A model generated the notes under the pieces. That model ran no database searches, was not told the DNA's origin, and saw nothing but the letters and a program-made list of their open reading frames with translations. A program made the translations under genes and the position numbers. A DNA stretch of 64,000 nucleotides. It comes from Enterobacter ludwigii (GTDB lineage Bacteria > Pseudomonadota > Gammaproteobacteria > Enterobacterales > Enterobacteriaceae). The first letter of the stretch is position 1, and every line of letters starts with the position of its first letter. Where the stretch lies: the NCBI RefSeq assembly GCF_001750725.1, contig NZ_CP017279.1, positions 2,356,001 to 2,420,000 of the forward strand, given 5' to 3'. Shown here in pieces: positions 28,181-38,350 of the stretch.

Positions 28181-28317
28181 CCCGACTCCTTTGTTCTTGT
28201 GAATAAGACCTTAGATGAACAAGTTTACCTGAAAGGCCGTGGTTTGTGCTTACTTAATAATGCCCCTTTTGGTAATATCAAAAACCCTTTTCACAGTTAA
28301 AAGAAGTAATGCCTACT

Positions 28318-30351
28318 ATGACTCAAGTCGCGAAGAAAATTCTGGTAACGTGCGCACTGCCGTACGCCAACGGCTCAATCCACCTCGGCCACATGCTGGA
28401 GCATATCCAGGCTGATGTCTGGGTCCGTTACCAGCGAATGCGCGGCCACGAGGTTAACTTCATCTGCGCGGACGATGCCCACGGCACGCCGATCATGCTG
28501 AAAGCGCAGCAGTTGGGGATCTCCCCAGAGCAGATGATTGCCGAAATGAGTCAGGAGCATCAGACCGATTTTGCAGGCTTTGACATCAGCTATGACAACT
28601 ATCACTCCACGCACAGCGACGAAAACCGTGAGCTGTCGGAGCTGATCTACTCTCGCCTGAAAGAGAACGGTTTTATTAAAAACCGCACCATCTCTCAGCT
28701 GTACGATCCGGAAAAAGGCATGTTCCTCCCGGACCGCTTTGTCAAAGGTACCTGCCCGAAATGTAAATCACCGGATCAGTATGGCGATAACTGCGAAGTG
28801 TGCGGCGCAACCTACAGCCCGACCGAGCTTATCGATCCGAAATCTGTTGTTTCGGGTGCCACACCGGTAATGCGTGATTCCGAGCACTTCTTCTTCGACC
28901 TGCCGTCCTTCAGCGAAATGCTGCAGGCGTGGACCCGCAGCGGCGCGCTGCAGGAGCAGGTCGCGAATAAAATGCAGGAGTGGTTCGAATCCGGTCTGCA
29001 GCAGTGGGATATCTCCCGCGATGCACCGTACTTCGGTTTCGAAATTCCGAACGCACCGGGTAAATACTTCTACGTCTGGCTGGATGCGCCAATCGGGTAC
29101 ATGGGTTCCTTCAAGAACCTGTGCGACAAGCGCGGCGACACCGTCAGCTTTGACGAATACTGGAAGAAAGATTCCGACGCCGAGCTGTATCACTTTATCG
29201 GCAAAGACATTGTTTACTTCCACAGCCTGTTCTGGCCGGCGATGCTGGAAGGCAGTAACTTCCGTAAACCAACCAACCTGTTTGTGCACGGCTATGTGAC
29301 GGTCAACGGCGCGAAGATGTCCAAATCTCGCGGTACGTTCATCAAAGCCAGCACCTGGCTGAACCACTTCGACGCGGACAGCCTGCGTTATTACTACACG
29401 GCGAAGCTCTCTTCCCGCATCGACGATATCGACCTGAACCTGGAAGATTTCGTGCAGCGCGTGAACGCCGACATCGTCAACAAAGTCGTCAACCTGGCTT
29501 CCCGTAACGCGGGCTTTATCGCCAAGCGTTTCGACGGCGTGCTGTCTGCCGAACTGGCCGATCCTGAGCTGTACAAAACCTTCACCGACGCCGCCGCGGC
29601 GGTTGGCGAAGCCTGGGAAAGCCGTGAGTTCGGTAAAGCGATTCGTGAAATCATGGCGCTGGCTGACGTGGCTAACCGCTACGTTGACGAGCAGGCACCG
29701 TGGGTTGTCGCGAAACAGGAAGGCCGCGACGCCGACCTGCAGGCGATCTGCACCATGGGCCTGAACATGTTCCGCGTGCTGATGACCTGGCTGAAGCCGG
29801 TACTGCCACAGCTGGCCTCCCGCGCTGAAGCGTTCCTCAACACCGAGCTGACCTGGGATGCTATCCAGCAGCCGCTGCTCGGTCACAAGGTGAATACCTT
29901 CAAGGCGCTGTACAACCGCATCGAGATGAAGCAGGTAGAATCCCTGGTGGAAGCGTCTAAAGAAGAGGTGAAGGCTGCCGCTGCGCCGGTGACCGGCCCG
30001 CTGGCAGACGATCCGATTCAGGAGACCATTACCTTTGATGATTTCGCCAAAGTCGATCTGCGTGTCGCGCTGATTGAAAACGCGGAATTTGTCGAAGGCT
30101 CGGACAAACTGCTGCGCCTGACGCTGGATCTGGGCGGTGAGAAGCGTAACGTCTTCTCCGGAATCCGTTCTGCCTATCCTGATCCGCAGGTGCTGATTGG
30201 TCGTCAGACCGTGATGGTCGCCAACCTGGCACCGCGCAAAATGCGCTTCGGCATCTCGGAAGGCATGGTGATGGCGGCAGGTCCTGGCGGGAAAGATATC
30301 TTCCTGTTAAGCCCTGATGAAGGCGCCAAACCAGGTCAGCAGGTGAAATAA
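28318..30351 (+). CDS. metG: Methionyl-tRNA synthetase
   Basis: Class I aminoacyl-tRNA synthetase of 677 residues, the length of the E. coli enzyme. HLGH, the HIGH-type motif, is at 22-25; a zinc knuckle is formed by CPKC and CEVC near 146-162; KMSKS lies near 332-336. The C-terminal tRNA-binding domain ([20 protein letters not shown]) gives dimerisation. The ATG giving MTQVAKK was preferred to one three codons upstream, on the basis of the E. coli start. A strong terminator follows the stop. Confidence 0.97.
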   Translation: MTQVAKKILVTCALPYANGSIHLGHMLEHIQADVWVRYQRMRGHEVNFICADDAHGTPIMLKAQQLGISPEQMIAEMSQEHQTDFAGFDISYDNYHSTHSDENRELSELIYSRLKENGFIKNRTISQLYDPEKGMFLPDRFVKGTCPKCKSPDQYGDNCEVCGATYSPTELIDPKSVVSGATPVMRDSEHFFFDLPSFSEMLQAWTRSGALQEQVANKMQEWFESGLQQWDISRDAPYFGFEIPNAPGKYFYVWLDAPIGYMGSFKNLCDKRGDTVSFDEYWKKDSDAELYHFIGKDIVYFHSLFWPAMLEGSNFRKPTNLFVHGYVTVNGAKMSKSRGTFIKASTWLNHFDADSLRYYYTAKLSSRIDDIDLNLEDFVQRVNADIVNKVVNLASRNAGFIAKRFDGVLSAELADPELYKTFTDAAAAVGEAWESREFGKAIREIMALADVANRYVDEQAPWVVAKQEGRDADLQAICTMGLNMFRVLMTWLKPVLPQLASRAEAFLNTELTWDAIQQPLLGHKVNTFKALYNRIEMKQVESLVEASKEEVKAAAAPVTGPLADDPIQETITFDDFAKVDLRVALIENAEFVEGSDKLLRLTLDLGGEKRNVFSGIRSAYPDPQVLIGRQTVMVANLAPRKMRFGISEGMVMAAGPGGKDIFLLSPDEGAKPGQQVK

Positions 30352-30352
30352 T

Positions 30353-30385
30353 AAAAAAGCCGGAGATAATCTCCGGCTTTTTTTT
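30353..30385 (+). terminator. Bidirectional terminator after metG
   Basis: AAAAAAGCCGGAGA-TAA-TCTCCGGCTTTTTTTT forms a 9-bp stem with A and T tracts on both sides. It should end metG on the plus strand and yehS on the minus strand. Confidence 0.93.
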
Positions 30386-30415
30386 GCCTCTTCATCCTTC
30401 ACGCCCTGGTACCAC

Positions 30416-30886
30416 TCACGGCTTAGCGTGATGCACCCGGTGAGTCAGTCCGCGTAAAAAATAACGCAAAAACTGGTCGCCGCACTCGCGGTAGTTCTTA
30501 TGGTCCGGCGCACGCATCATGGCGGTGATCTCCGGCATCGACACGCGGTGCTTCTGCTCTGTCATAATCGCCAGAATGTCGTCTGTTTTCAGTGAAAACG
30601 CGATACGCAGCTTTTTCAGCACCGTGTTGTTATTCACCCGACGCTCAAGCGCCAGTTCTGGTGCTGAGTCATCTTTCCCGCGCTTGTCGTAGATGAGGCC
30701 GTTCAGGAAGCCAGACAGGATAATGTCAGGGCAGCGAACAAACCCCTCTTCATCCTCTTTTGTCATCCAGGTGTCGAAACCGGCAGAGGTGGACTCCATG
30801 CCAGCAAGCGCAAGAATGCGCACCATATCATTATTGTTTGCTTTCAGGGTGTAGCGCAGGCTACGGAGAATATCATTACTGAGCAT
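30416..30886 (-). CDS. yehS: YehS, DUF1456 protein
   Basis: Cytoplasmic protein of 156 residues, the E. coli length. It contains two copies of the DUF1456 helical repeat, starting SNDILRSLRYTLKANNNDMVRIL at about 3-25 and NNTVLKKLRIAFSLKTDDILAIM at about 87-109. The biochemical function is unknown. It is transcribed in the same direction as btsSR, about 50 bp downstream of btsR, and converges on metG. Confidence 0.9.
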   Translation of the reverse strand: MLSNDILRSLRYTLKANNNDMVRILALAGMESTSAGFDTWMTKEDEEGFVRCPDIILSGFLNGLIYDKRGKDDSAPELALERRVNNNTVLKKLRIAFSLKTDDILAIMTEQKHRVSMPEITAMMRAPDHKNYRECGDQFLRYFLRGLTHRVHHAKP

Positions 30887-30938
30887 GGGTGCCTTTAACT
30901 TAACTGTCGATGATGCAATGGGGCGCAGTGTACCAGTT

Positions 30939-31658
30939 TTACAGGCCGATCGCCTCTTTCAAACTCTTAAGGTAGCGGCGACTGACGGGGACGGTTTGCC
31001 CGGCACGCAGCACCAGCTCTGCCTGTCCGTTGTCTTCCAGCCGGATCTCTTTCAGGTGCGCCATGTTCACCAGATACTGGCGATGGCAACGAACGAGCGG
31101 CGTTCGGCTCTCCAGCGTCCGCAGCGTCAGCTCGGTAAAGCCTTCGTTCCCCTCCGCGCTGGTAACAAATACGCCGCTCAAACGGCTGCTGACAAACGCC
31201 ACATCGTCCATCTGCAGAAGGTAAATCCGACTGTGGCCGGTGCAGGGGATAAATTTCAGCGGCTGCTGGTTTTCCGGCAACAGCGTGACATCCTGCACGG
31301 TGCGCTCCTGGCGCAAACGGCTGAGGGTCTTTTCAAGACGCTTCTCTTCAATCGGTTTCAGTAAATAATCGAATGCGTGCTCCTCAAAGGCTTTGACGGC
31401 GTACTCATCGAAGGCGGTCAAAAACACAATGTAGGGGCGATGCTCCGGGTCGAGCATTCCGACCATCTCCAGTCCGCTAATTCGGGGCATCTGAATGTCG
31501 AGGAACAGCACGTCCGGGCGCAGTTTGTGCACGGCGCCAATAGCCTCAATGGCGTTTGCGCACTCCCCCACAATCTCAATGTCAGGCTGCTCCTGCAACA
31601 GAACGCGCAGGTTTTCCCGTGCTAACGGCTCATCATCCACAATCAGCACTCTTAGCAT
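30939..31658 (-). CDS. btsR: BtsR (YehT) LytTR response regulator
   Basis: Response regulator of 239 residues. The receiver domain has acidic residues in VDDE and the phospho-acceptor D54 in [12 protein letters not shown]. The C-terminal LytTR DNA-binding domain covers about 140-238 ([30 protein letters not shown]). With BtsS it senses extracellular pyruvate in E. coli and activates the pyruvate transporter gene btsT, which is not in this window. Its start overlaps the btsS stop by 7 bp. Confidence 0.95.
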   Translation of the reverse strand: MLRVLIVDDEPLARENLRVLLQEQPDIEIVGECANAIEAIGAVHKLRPDVLFLDIQMPRISGLEMVGMLDPEHRPYIVFLTAFDEYAVKAFEEHAFDYLLKPIEEKRLEKTLSRLRQERTVQDVTLLPENQQPLKFIPCTGHSRIYLLQMDDVAFVSSRLSGVFVTSAEGNEGFTELTLRTLESRTPLVRCHRQYLVNMAHLKEIRLEDNGQAELVLRAGQTVPVSRRYLKSLKEAIGL

Positions 31659-33337
31659 GCGTTTTCCTCCAGCGGCAGTCGTAACGTAATACGGGTGAAT
31701 CGGTCGGGCTCACAGGCAACGGTAATGCCACAGTCATCACCAAAGTGCGCGCGCAGGCGTTTATCCACCAGGCTCATCCCTAATCCGCCTGAGGTGGAAG
31801 GCACGTAAAGCCCGGCGTTATCTTCAATATCCAGCACCAGATGATGGTTAAAGCGGCTGGCGGAAATGGTGATCTCCCCAATCCCCAACAGCTGTGACGT
31901 ACCGTGTTTAATGGCGTTTTCCACAATAGGCTGCAGGGTAAAGGCCGGAAGATGCTGATACGCCAGCTCATCCGGGACGGATAACGACACCTGCAGACGA
32001 GTCTGGAAGCGGGCCTGCTCAATCTGCAGGTAGGCATTAACATGTTCTATTTCATCGGCCAGGGTCACAATCTCGGACGGACGCTTAAGGTTCTTACGGA
32101 AAAACGTCGACAGGAACTGAACCAGCTGCGCAGCCTGATCGCTGTCGCGGCGGATCACCGCTTTGAGCGTATTAAGCGCATTGAACAGGAAATGCGGATT
32201 CACCTGAGCGTGCAGGAGTTTAATTTCGGATTGCGTCAGCAACGCTTTCTGACGCTCATACTGCCCGGCGAGGATCTGCGCGGAGAGCAGCTGAGCGATG
32301 CCCTCTCCCAGCGTACGGTTGATAGAGCTGAACAGACGGTTTTTCGCTTCATAAAGCTTGATGGTGCCCATTACCCGCTGGTTTTCCCCGCGCAGCGGAA
32401 TGACCAGCGTGGAGCCCAGTTTGCACTGCGGGTGCAGCGAACAACGGTAAGGAACTTCGTTGCCGTCGGCATACACCACTTCGCCGGTTTCAATGGCGCG
32501 CAGCGTATAGGCGGAGGAGATCGGTTTCCCGGGGAGATGGTGGTCGTCGCCCGTGCCGGTAAAAGCCAGCAACCGTTCACGGTCGGTTATCGCCACCGCG
32601 CCGATATCCAGCTCCTTATAAAGCACCTGCGCCACCTTCATGCTGTTCTCTTCGTTAAAGCCCTGACGCAGGATCCCCTCCGTCGAGGCGGCGACCTTCA
32701 GGGCCGTCGCGGAAAACGCCGAGGTGTACTTCTCAAACATGGCGCGCTTGTCGAGCAAAATACGCATAAACAGCGCAGCACCCACGGTATTCGTCACCAT
32801 CATCGGGGCGGCGATATTGCTCACCAGATGGAGCGCATCTTCAAACGGTCGGGCAATCAGCAAGATGATGGCCATTTGCGCCATTTCAGCGACAAAGGTG
32901 ATCGCCCCGGCGGTGAGCGGGCTAAAGACTTTATCCGGACGACCGCGCTTAATCATATAGCTGTGAACCAGGCCGCCGAGCAGCCCTTCGACGATCGTTG
33001 AGATCATACAGCTCAGCGCCGTCATGCCACCCATCGAATACCGATGCAGGCCACCGGTTAACCCGACCAGCCCACCGACCACTGGGCCGCCAAGAAGCCC
33101 GCCCATCACGGCACCGATGGCTCGCGTATTGGCAATGGAGTCTTCGATATGGAGACCAAAATAGGTTCCCATAATGCAGAAAATCGAGAAGGTCACGTAG
33201 CAGAGCAGCTTGTGCGGCAGGCGTACGGTAACTTGCATCAGCGGAATGAACAGACGCGTTTTACTCATCAACCAGGCGATGACAAGAAACACACACATCT
33301 GCTGAAGCAACAGCAGCACCAGATTAAACTCGTACAT
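31652..33337 (-). CDS. btsS: BtsS (YehU) pyruvate sensor kinase
   Basis: LytS-type sensor of 561 residues, equal to E. coli BtsS. The N terminus has the 5TM-Lyt membrane domain (about 1-200), a GAF domain follows (about 230-360; [19 protein letters not shown]), and the kinase contains the LytS-type histidine in [15 protein letters not shown] near 383-397. The ATG giving MYEFN was chosen; an upstream TTG in frame adds only two residues. It is cotranscribed with btsR. Confidence 0.95.
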   Translation of the reverse strand: MYEFNLVLLLLQQMCVFLVIAWLMSKTRLFIPLMQVTVRLPHKLLCYVTFSIFCIMGTYFGLHIEDSIANTRAIGAVMGGLLGGPVVGGLVGLTGGLHRYSMGGMTALSCMISTIVEGLLGGLVHSYMIKRGRPDKVFSPLTAGAITFVAEMAQMAIILLIARPFEDALHLVSNIAAPMMVTNTVGAALFMRILLDKRAMFEKYTSAFSATALKVAASTEGILRQGFNEENSMKVAQVLYKELDIGAVAITDRERLLAFTGTGDDHHLPGKPISSAYTLRAIETGEVVYADGNEVPYRCSLHPQCKLGSTLVIPLRGENQRVMGTIKLYEAKNRLFSSINRTLGEGIAQLLSAQILAGQYERQKALLTQSEIKLLHAQVNPHFLFNALNTLKAVIRRDSDQAAQLVQFLSTFFRKNLKRPSEIVTLADEIEHVNAYLQIEQARFQTRLQVSLSVPDELAYQHLPAFTLQPIVENAIKHGTSQLLGIGEITISASRFNHHLVLDIEDNAGLYVPSTSGGLGMSLVDKRLRAHFGDDCGITVACEPDRFTRITLRLPLEENAC

Positions 33338-33554
33338 ACTCAAAACCGCACACCCTCAAAACGCGTAACATACACTGCTGGCGGTAAACTTTCTTTGAAG
33401 CGCGGCAAAAAAGCTGCAATTCGTGCCCGGCATCACACCTTTTGCCGAACCTAACGCCTGCTTCGCATTATTCGTGCAAAAAACAACCATTTCTTCCTGG
33501 TTCAGTAAACAGGGACTACAGTTAAGCTGGGGACGCGTAAGCCAGGGGGCGAAT

Positions 33555-34295
33555 ATGGCGCTTTACACAATCGGTGAAGTGGCACTCCTTTGTGATATCA
33601 ATCCCGTCACGCTACGGGCATGGCAGCGACGGTATGGATTACTCAAACCGCAGAGAACGGACGGAGGCCATCGTCTCTTCAACGATGCCGATATCGACCG
33701 GATCCGCGAGATCAAAAGCTGGATCGATAACGGTGTGCAGGTTGGCAAAGTGAAATCCCTGCTCAGCCATGACGATCCTGATACGCAGCTTCTCTGGCGC
33801 GAACAACAGGAAACGTTGCTGCGCCTTCTGCAGGCGGGCAATCTGCAGCGCCTGCGCGCATGGATAAAAGAGCAAGGGCGCGATTATCCCGCGCAAACGC
33901 TGATCACGCATCTTTTCATCCCGCTCCGTCGACGCCTGCAGTGCCAGCAGACCACCCTGCAGGCGCTGCTGAGTATGCTCGACGGCGTCCTGATCAACTA
34001 TATTGCCGTCTGCCTTGCCTCGGCGAAGAACAAGCACGGAAAAGACGCGCTGGTGGTCGGCTGGAACGTGCACGATACTACTCGTCTGTGGCTGGAGGCC
34101 TGGATTGCCACCCAGAATGGCTGGCGCGTTGACGTCCTTGTGCACTCGCTGGCGCAATTTCGCCCTGAATTGTTCGACGGCCAGACCCTGCTGGTCTGGT
34201 GCGGAGAAGTGCCTTCCGCCTCGCAGCAACAGCTGATGACGGAATGGCGTGAACATGGTTACCCGGTTTACTCGCTTGGCCCGGAAGAGCCGTAA
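33555..34295 (+). CDS. mlrA: MlrA MerR-like regulator of curli/biofilm
   Basis: Transcription factor of 246 residues, 243 in E. coli. The N terminus is a MerR helix-turn-helix (MALYTIGEVALLCDINPVTLRAWQRRYG-type, residues 1-28), very close to E. coli. The C-terminal part is divergent, with cobalamin-binding-like features but no B12 ligand. It activates csgD in E. coli. The start was chosen at MALYT, which has an AGGGGG ribosome site; the longer upstream frame lacks family support. Confidence 0.95.
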   Translation: MALYTIGEVALLCDINPVTLRAWQRRYGLLKPQRTDGGHRLFNDADIDRIREIKSWIDNGVQVGKVKSLLSHDDPDTQLLWREQQETLLRLLQAGNLQRLRAWIKEQGRDYPAQTLITHLFIPLRRRLQCQQTTLQALLSMLDGVLINYIAVCLASAKNKHGKDALVVGWNVHDTTRLWLEAWIATQNGWRVDVLVHSLAQFRPELFDGQTLLVWCGEVPSASQQQLMTEWREHGYPVYSLGPEEP

Positions 34296-34364
34296 CGGCA
34301 TTTAATGGTTCATTAACAGCTGCGCTTCACCGTATAATTGTTCCGTTAACAACAGGAGCACATG

Positions 34365-34478
34365 ATGAAGGCAACCAAACTGGCCGTAATTACCCTTTTT
34401 GTTCTGATGGCCGTAAGCGGTATCGGCGGCGTGATGCTGGCCGGGTATTCGTTTATTGTTCGTGGCGGTGTCGGCTGA
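34365..34478 (+). CDS. yohO: YohO small membrane protein
   Basis: Single-helix membrane protein of 37 residues. It aligns without gaps to E. coli YohO (35 residues) through the IGGVMLAGY core, and the second of two adjacent ATGs matches the E. coli start and has an AGGAG site 6 bp upstream. The 3' end overlaps the end of the convergent yehW by 26 bp. Function is unknown. Confidence 0.9.
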   Translation: MKATKLAVITLFVLMAVSGIGGVMLAGYSFIVRGGVG

Positions 34479-35190
34479 GATACTGCGCCAGACGCTCAAA
34501 AATGCGATCGACGACGATTGCCGCCAGCGCGACCAGCAACGCCCCCTGCACAATATAGGCCGTATTGAACCCGCTTAAGCCGATGATAATCGGCGTTCCC
34601 AGGGTATTGGCTCCCACCGTCGACGCAATGGTCGCCGTCCCGATATTGATGATCACCGACGTGCGGATCCCCGCAAGGATGACCGGTGCCGCCAGGGGGA
34701 GTTCAACTTTGCGCAGCCGCTCTGCGCGACTCATCCCCATCCCTTCAGCAACGCTCAGTACCGACGCAGGTACCGCCACAATACCGGCCAGCGTACCCTG
34801 CAAAATGGGCAACACACCGTATAAAATCAGCGCAATGATGGCCGGTTGCTGACCAAAGCCCATCACCGGCACTGCAATCGCCAGTACCGCCACCGGCGGA
34901 AACGTCTGGCCAATCGCCGCAATGGTCTCCACCAGCGGGCGAAACTCCCGGCCCGCGGGCCGCGTGACCGCGATGCCCGCCCCCACGCCCAGTACAATAG
35001 CGATGGCACTTGAGAGCACCACCAGCCAGAGATGGGCCAGGGCGAGATTAATAAAACTCTCCTGCTGATACACCGGGCGCGGTAAGTCGGGGAAAAGCGT
35101 GCTAAACAGCGCCGCGCTGTGCGGCATCAGGAACAGCAAAGCGACAAAGAGCACGACCAGCCAGAGCAGCGGATCACGAAGTGCCTTCAC
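34453..35190 (-). CDS. yehW: YehW osmoprotectant ABC permease
   Basis: Inner-membrane permease of 245 residues of the OpuB/ProW type, with about six helices. The ABC permease EAA-like loop is [29 protein letters not shown] near 151-179. It is the last gene of yehZYXW and pairs with YehY to form the translocator. In Salmonella the homologous system (OsmU) imports glycine betaine; the E. coli version has weak betaine affinity. Confidence 0.93.
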   Translation of the reverse strand: MKALRDPLLWLVVLFVALLFLMPHSAALFSTLFPDLPRPVYQQESFINLALAHLWLVVLSSAIAIVLGVGAGIAVTRPAGREFRPLVETIAAIGQTFPPVAVLAIAVPVMGFGQQPAIIALILYGVLPILQGTLAGIVAVPASVLSVAEGMGMSRAERLRKVELPLAAPVILAGIRTSVIINIGTATIASTVGANTLGTPIIIGLSGFNTAYIVQGALLVALAAIVVDRIFERLAQYLSRHRHEQ

Positions 35191-36124
35191 GTGTCACCTC
35201 CCCTGCCAGCAGATCGCGAAAATGCAGGGTGCCACTTGGCGCGCCCCGGGCATCCGCAACGGGCAACACTTCACACTGACGGGCAACAAACGCCGAAAGC
35301 GCATCCCGCAAGCTCATCTGTTCCTGCAGAGGCTCGCCACGCACCGTCGCGTCCTGTCGACGCATATAGTCGCTGACCGTACGCAGCGAGAGCAGCCTGA
35401 CGCCCAGCTCGCTGCGGCCAAAAAACTCACGCACAAAATCGTTCTTCGGCCAGGTCAGCAGCTCAAGCGGCGTCCCCTGCTGCACCACCTCGCCATGGTC
35501 CATCAGCACCAGATGGTCGGCCAGACGCAGCGCCTCATCAATATCGTGCGTCACAAGAATGATTGTTCGCCCCAGAATGCGATGAATGCGGGTCATTTCC
35601 GCCTGCAGTGCGGCGCGCGTGACCGGATCCAGCGCGCCGAAGGGTTCATCCATCAGTAACACCTGCGGATTGGCCGCCAGCGCACGCGCCACGCCCACCC
35701 GCTGCTGCTGGCCTCCGGAAAGCTGGTGCGGGTAGCGGTCACGCAGCGCAGGTTCTAACCCGAGCAGAGACATCAGTTCATCAACCCGGTCGGCAGTTTT
35801 TGCCCGCGACCATTTCTCCAGCTGCAGCACGGTGGCGATGTTCTGCGCGACCGTCCAGTGCGGAAACAGGCCGATGGACTGGATGGCATACCCCATACGA
35901 CGACGCAGCTCCAGCACAGGCAGGCTGCGGATCTCTTCTCCGGCAAAGCGGATCAGACCGCTGTCATGCTCAACCAGGCGGTTAATCATCTTCAGGGTGG
36001 TGGATTTTCCCGACCCCGATGTGCCAATCAGCACGGAAAATGCGCCCTCGGCAAAATTCAGGTTGAGATGGCTTGCCGCCGGACGACCCGCAAAGGTTTT
36101 ACTGACATCGTGAAATTCAATCAT
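35174..36124 (-). CDS. yehX: YehX osmoprotectant ABC ATPase
   Basis: ATP-binding subunit of 316 residues, counting from [11 protein letters not shown], the start that overlaps yehY by 8 bp. Walker [10 protein letters not shown] is at about 35-43, the ABC signature LSGGQQQR near 136-143, and Walker [12 protein letters not shown] near 155-165. A C-terminal extension resembles a degenerate CBS region ([19 protein letters not shown]). It overlaps yehW by 17 bp. Confidence 0.94.
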   Translation of the reverse strand: MIEFHDVSKTFAGRPAASHLNLNFAEGAFSVLIGTSGSGKSTTLKMINRLVEHDSGLIRFAGEEIRSLPVLELRRRMGYAIQSIGLFPHWTVAQNIATVLQLEKWSRAKTADRVDELMSLLGLEPALRDRYPHQLSGGQQQRVGVARALAANPQVLLMDEPFGALDPVTRAALQAEMTRIHRILGRTIILVTHDIDEALRLADHLVLMDHGEVVQQGTPLELLTWPKNDFVREFFGRSELGVRLLSLRTVSDYMRRQDATVRGEPLQEQMSLRDALSAFVARQCEVLPVADARGAPSGTLHFRDLLAGEVTREGTS

Positions 36125-37274
36125 TGGCTCTTCTCCTGAGCAGCGTGAGCCATAAGGCAAACAGCGCGTCGATGACAACCGCCAGCGCAATCGTGGGCAC
36201 CACGCCCAATAACACCAGGTCCAGGGCGCTACTCAACAGCCCCTGGAAAACCAGCGCGCCAAAGCCGCCCGCGCCAATCAGCGCCGCAATCACCGCCATA
36301 CCAACGGTTTGCACCGCCACCACCCGCAGGCTGCGCAGCAGCAGGGGCAAAGCCAGCGGCAGCTGGATCTTCCAGAAACATTGTCTCGCGCTCATCCCCA
36401 TGGCATGGGCACTTTCCAGCACGTCCGGCGCGACCTGGCTCAGCCCGGCCACCACGCCGCGCACCAACGGCAGCAGCGCATAGAGCACCAGCGCGATAAG
36501 GGCTGGCGTTAAACCGGTTCCGGCGATCCCCATCGTTCCCAGCACCGGGAACGACTTCACCAGCCCGGCCAGCGGAGCAATCAACAGGCCAAACAGAGCG
36601 ACGGACGGGATGGTCTGAATCACATTCAGTACGGCAAACACCCCGCCCTGACGTGAAGGATGGCGATAGCACCACATACCCAGCGGTATGCCGAGCAGTA
36701 AGGCCGGGATCAGGGTACCGAAGAGGATCGTGAGGTGTTGCGCCAGGGCGTCATTAAACACCTCCTGACGGTTGGCGTACTCTTTTAACAGCGAGAGATT
36801 ATTCAGCTCACCGCTAAACAGCAGCAGCAATGGAATACACCATATCTGGGCATTGAGTATCCAGCGCCAGACGGATGTTGAGATAAGACGGCGAATAGCA
36901 TCGCTGCAGGCCAGCAGACACAGCGCCAGCCAGAGCCACAAACCGCTACCCACAGAGGTTCTTGCCAGCGGACTTTCCGCCGAGGTCATGTGCGTTGCTG
37001 CAAGCCCGCCTCCCCAGAATAAGGCGATAAACAGCCCTTCACAAAGAAACAACGTCAGCCACTGAGCCGTGCGTCCTTGCCAGAGCGACAACGCAACCCA
37101 CGCGCCCAGTGCCGTCACCAGTAACCACGGCGTAAATGACCAGACCTGCCAGAGCGAGCGACTCTCCCCCGACATCAGGCGATTCGGGGCCACATTCACA
37201 AACGGTAGCGCGACCGCCGCGATGGCCACACAGGCCAACAGCAGCAGTACGCGGTTATGACATTTTATTGGCAC
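36117..37274 (-). CDS. yehY: YehY osmoprotectant ABC permease
   Basis: Permease of 385 residues, identical in length to E. coli YehY. An N-terminal half with several extra helices precedes the ProW-like permease domain, whose coupling loop is [29 protein letters not shown] near 300-328. It is translated just after yehZ, 12 bp downstream. Confidence 0.94.
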   Translation of the reverse strand: MPIKCHNRVLLLLACVAIAAVALPFVNVAPNRLMSGESRSLWQVWSFTPWLLVTALGAWVALSLWQGRTAQWLTLFLCEGLFIALFWGGGLAATHMTSAESPLARTSVGSGLWLWLALCLLACSDAIRRLISTSVWRWILNAQIWCIPLLLLFSGELNNLSLLKEYANRQEVFNDALAQHLTILFGTLIPALLLGIPLGMWCYRHPSRQGGVFAVLNVIQTIPSVALFGLLIAPLAGLVKSFPVLGTMGIAGTGLTPALIALVLYALLPLVRGVVAGLSQVAPDVLESAHAMGMSARQCFWKIQLPLALPLLLRSLRVVAVQTVGMAVIAALIGAGGFGALVFQGLLSSALDLVLLGVVPTIALAVVIDALFALWLTLLRRRAND

Positions 37275-37286
37275 AGCCCTGTCCTG

Positions 37287-38204
37287 TTACTTCACAAGCC
37301 CTTGTTGTTTCAGGAAATCGGCGGCCACTTTTTTGGCATCCAGTCCCTCAACGGCAATGCTGGCATTCAGCTGTTGCAGCGTTTTTGCATCCAGCTTTTC
37401 GAAGACCGGTTTGAGCCATTCAGCAATATCCGGGTACGCTTTAAGTACCGCTTCCCGCACGACAGGTGCCGGGGCGTAAATCGGCTGTACGCCTTTTGGA
37501 TCGGTTAAGGTTTGCAGGCCAAGCGCCGCGACCGGGCCGTCGGTGCCGTAAGCCATCGCCGCATTAACACCCGACGTTTGCTGCGCAGCGGCTTTGATGG
37601 TCACCGCGGTATCACCGCCCGCCAGAGAGAGCAGCTGGGCCTGATCCAGTTTGAAATCATAGGCTTTTTCAAACGCCGGCAGCGCGTCCGGACGCTCAAT
37701 AAACTCAGCGGAAGCCGCAAGCTTAAAGTCACCCTTCTCTTTCAGGTAGCGACTCAAATCCGCAAGCGAGGTCAGCTTTCCTTTCTCCGCCACGTCCTTG
37801 CGCACCGCGATGGTCCAGGTATTGTTGGCCGGCGCCGGCGTCAGCCAGACCAGCTTATTTTGCTCAGCGTCGAGTTTTTTGACTTTTTCATACCCGGCTT
37901 TGGCATTTTTCCACGCCGGATCGTTTTCATCTTTGAAGAAGAACGCGCCGTTGCCGGTGTATTCCGGGTAGATATCCAGCTCGCCGGAGGTAATCGCGCC
38001 GCGTACCACAGGCGTGGTTCCCAGCTGGACTTTATTGACGGTTTTAACACCGTGGCTTTCCAGTACCTGCAGAATAATGTTACCGAGCAGCGCACCTTCG
38101 GTATCTATCTTGGAACCCACTTTTACCGGTTCTGCCGCCTGTAATGGCAGACTCAGCGCCGCCAGTAACACCGCTGAACCCAACATCCCCTTTGCAATCG
38201 TCAT
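37287..38204 (-). CDS. osmF: OsmF (YehZ) periplasmic osmoprotectant-binding protein
   Basis: Periplasmic binding protein of 305 residues with a signal peptide (cleavage near LQA-AEPVKVG). The OpuAC/QAT-type fold shows VKVGSKIDTEGALLGNIILQVLE near 26-48 and the ligand-pocket stretch GELDIYPEYTGNGAFF near 74-89. It is the first gene of the yehZYXW operon. In E. coli it is induced by osmotic stress and stationary phase through sigma S; a matching -10 lies upstream here. Confidence 0.94.
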   Translation of the reverse strand: MTIAKGMLGSAVLLAALSLPLQAAEPVKVGSKIDTEGALLGNIILQVLESHGVKTVNKVQLGTTPVVRGAITSGELDIYPEYTGNGAFFFKDENDPAWKNAKAGYEKVKKLDAEQNKLVWLTPAPANNTWTIAVRKDVAEKGKLTSLADLSRYLKEKGDFKLAASAEFIERPDALPAFEKAYDFKLDQAQLLSLAGGDTAVTIKAAAQQTSGVNAAMAYGTDGPVAALGLQTLTDPKGVQPIYAPAPVVREAVLKAYPDIAEWLKPVFEKLDAKTLQQLNASIAVEGLDAKKVAADFLKQQGLVK

Positions 38205-38250
38205 TCCACTGTCCTCATTTTTTTGCTGCCTTTTTCAGAGGCTTGAGAGA

Positions 38251-38260
38251 AAAGCGTAGC
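38251..38260 (-). promoter_or_regulatory. Sigma-S-type -10 element of osmF operon
   Basis: Read on the minus strand, GCTACGCTTT matches the sigma-S extended -10 consensus KCTAYRCTTAA at all of the first nine positions, including the diagnostic C at -13. It lies about 50 bp upstream of the osmF ATG. The known sigma-S control of this operon in E. coli supports the call. Confidence 0.7.
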
Positions 38261-38311
38261 TTAAAACGGCGGAATTAACCGTCAAAATGCCTTTTTAACA
38301 TAAGGTAAGAC

Positions 38312-38336
38312 GCATCCCCCGCAAAGCGGGGGATGC
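38312..38336 (-). terminator. Hairpin downstream of bglX / upstream of osmF
   Basis: GCATCCCCCGC-AAA-GCGGGGGATGC is a perfect 11-bp stem 14 bp after the bglX stop on the minus strand. There is no strong T tract, so it may be a terminator or an mRNA-stabilising hairpin. Confidence 0.55.
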
Positions 38337-38350
38337 AAGGGAGGGAAATG

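Noticed and set aside
28768..29886. 372-residue open frame antisense to metG
   Set aside because: Shadow of a highly conserved essential gene; no ribosome site or family features.
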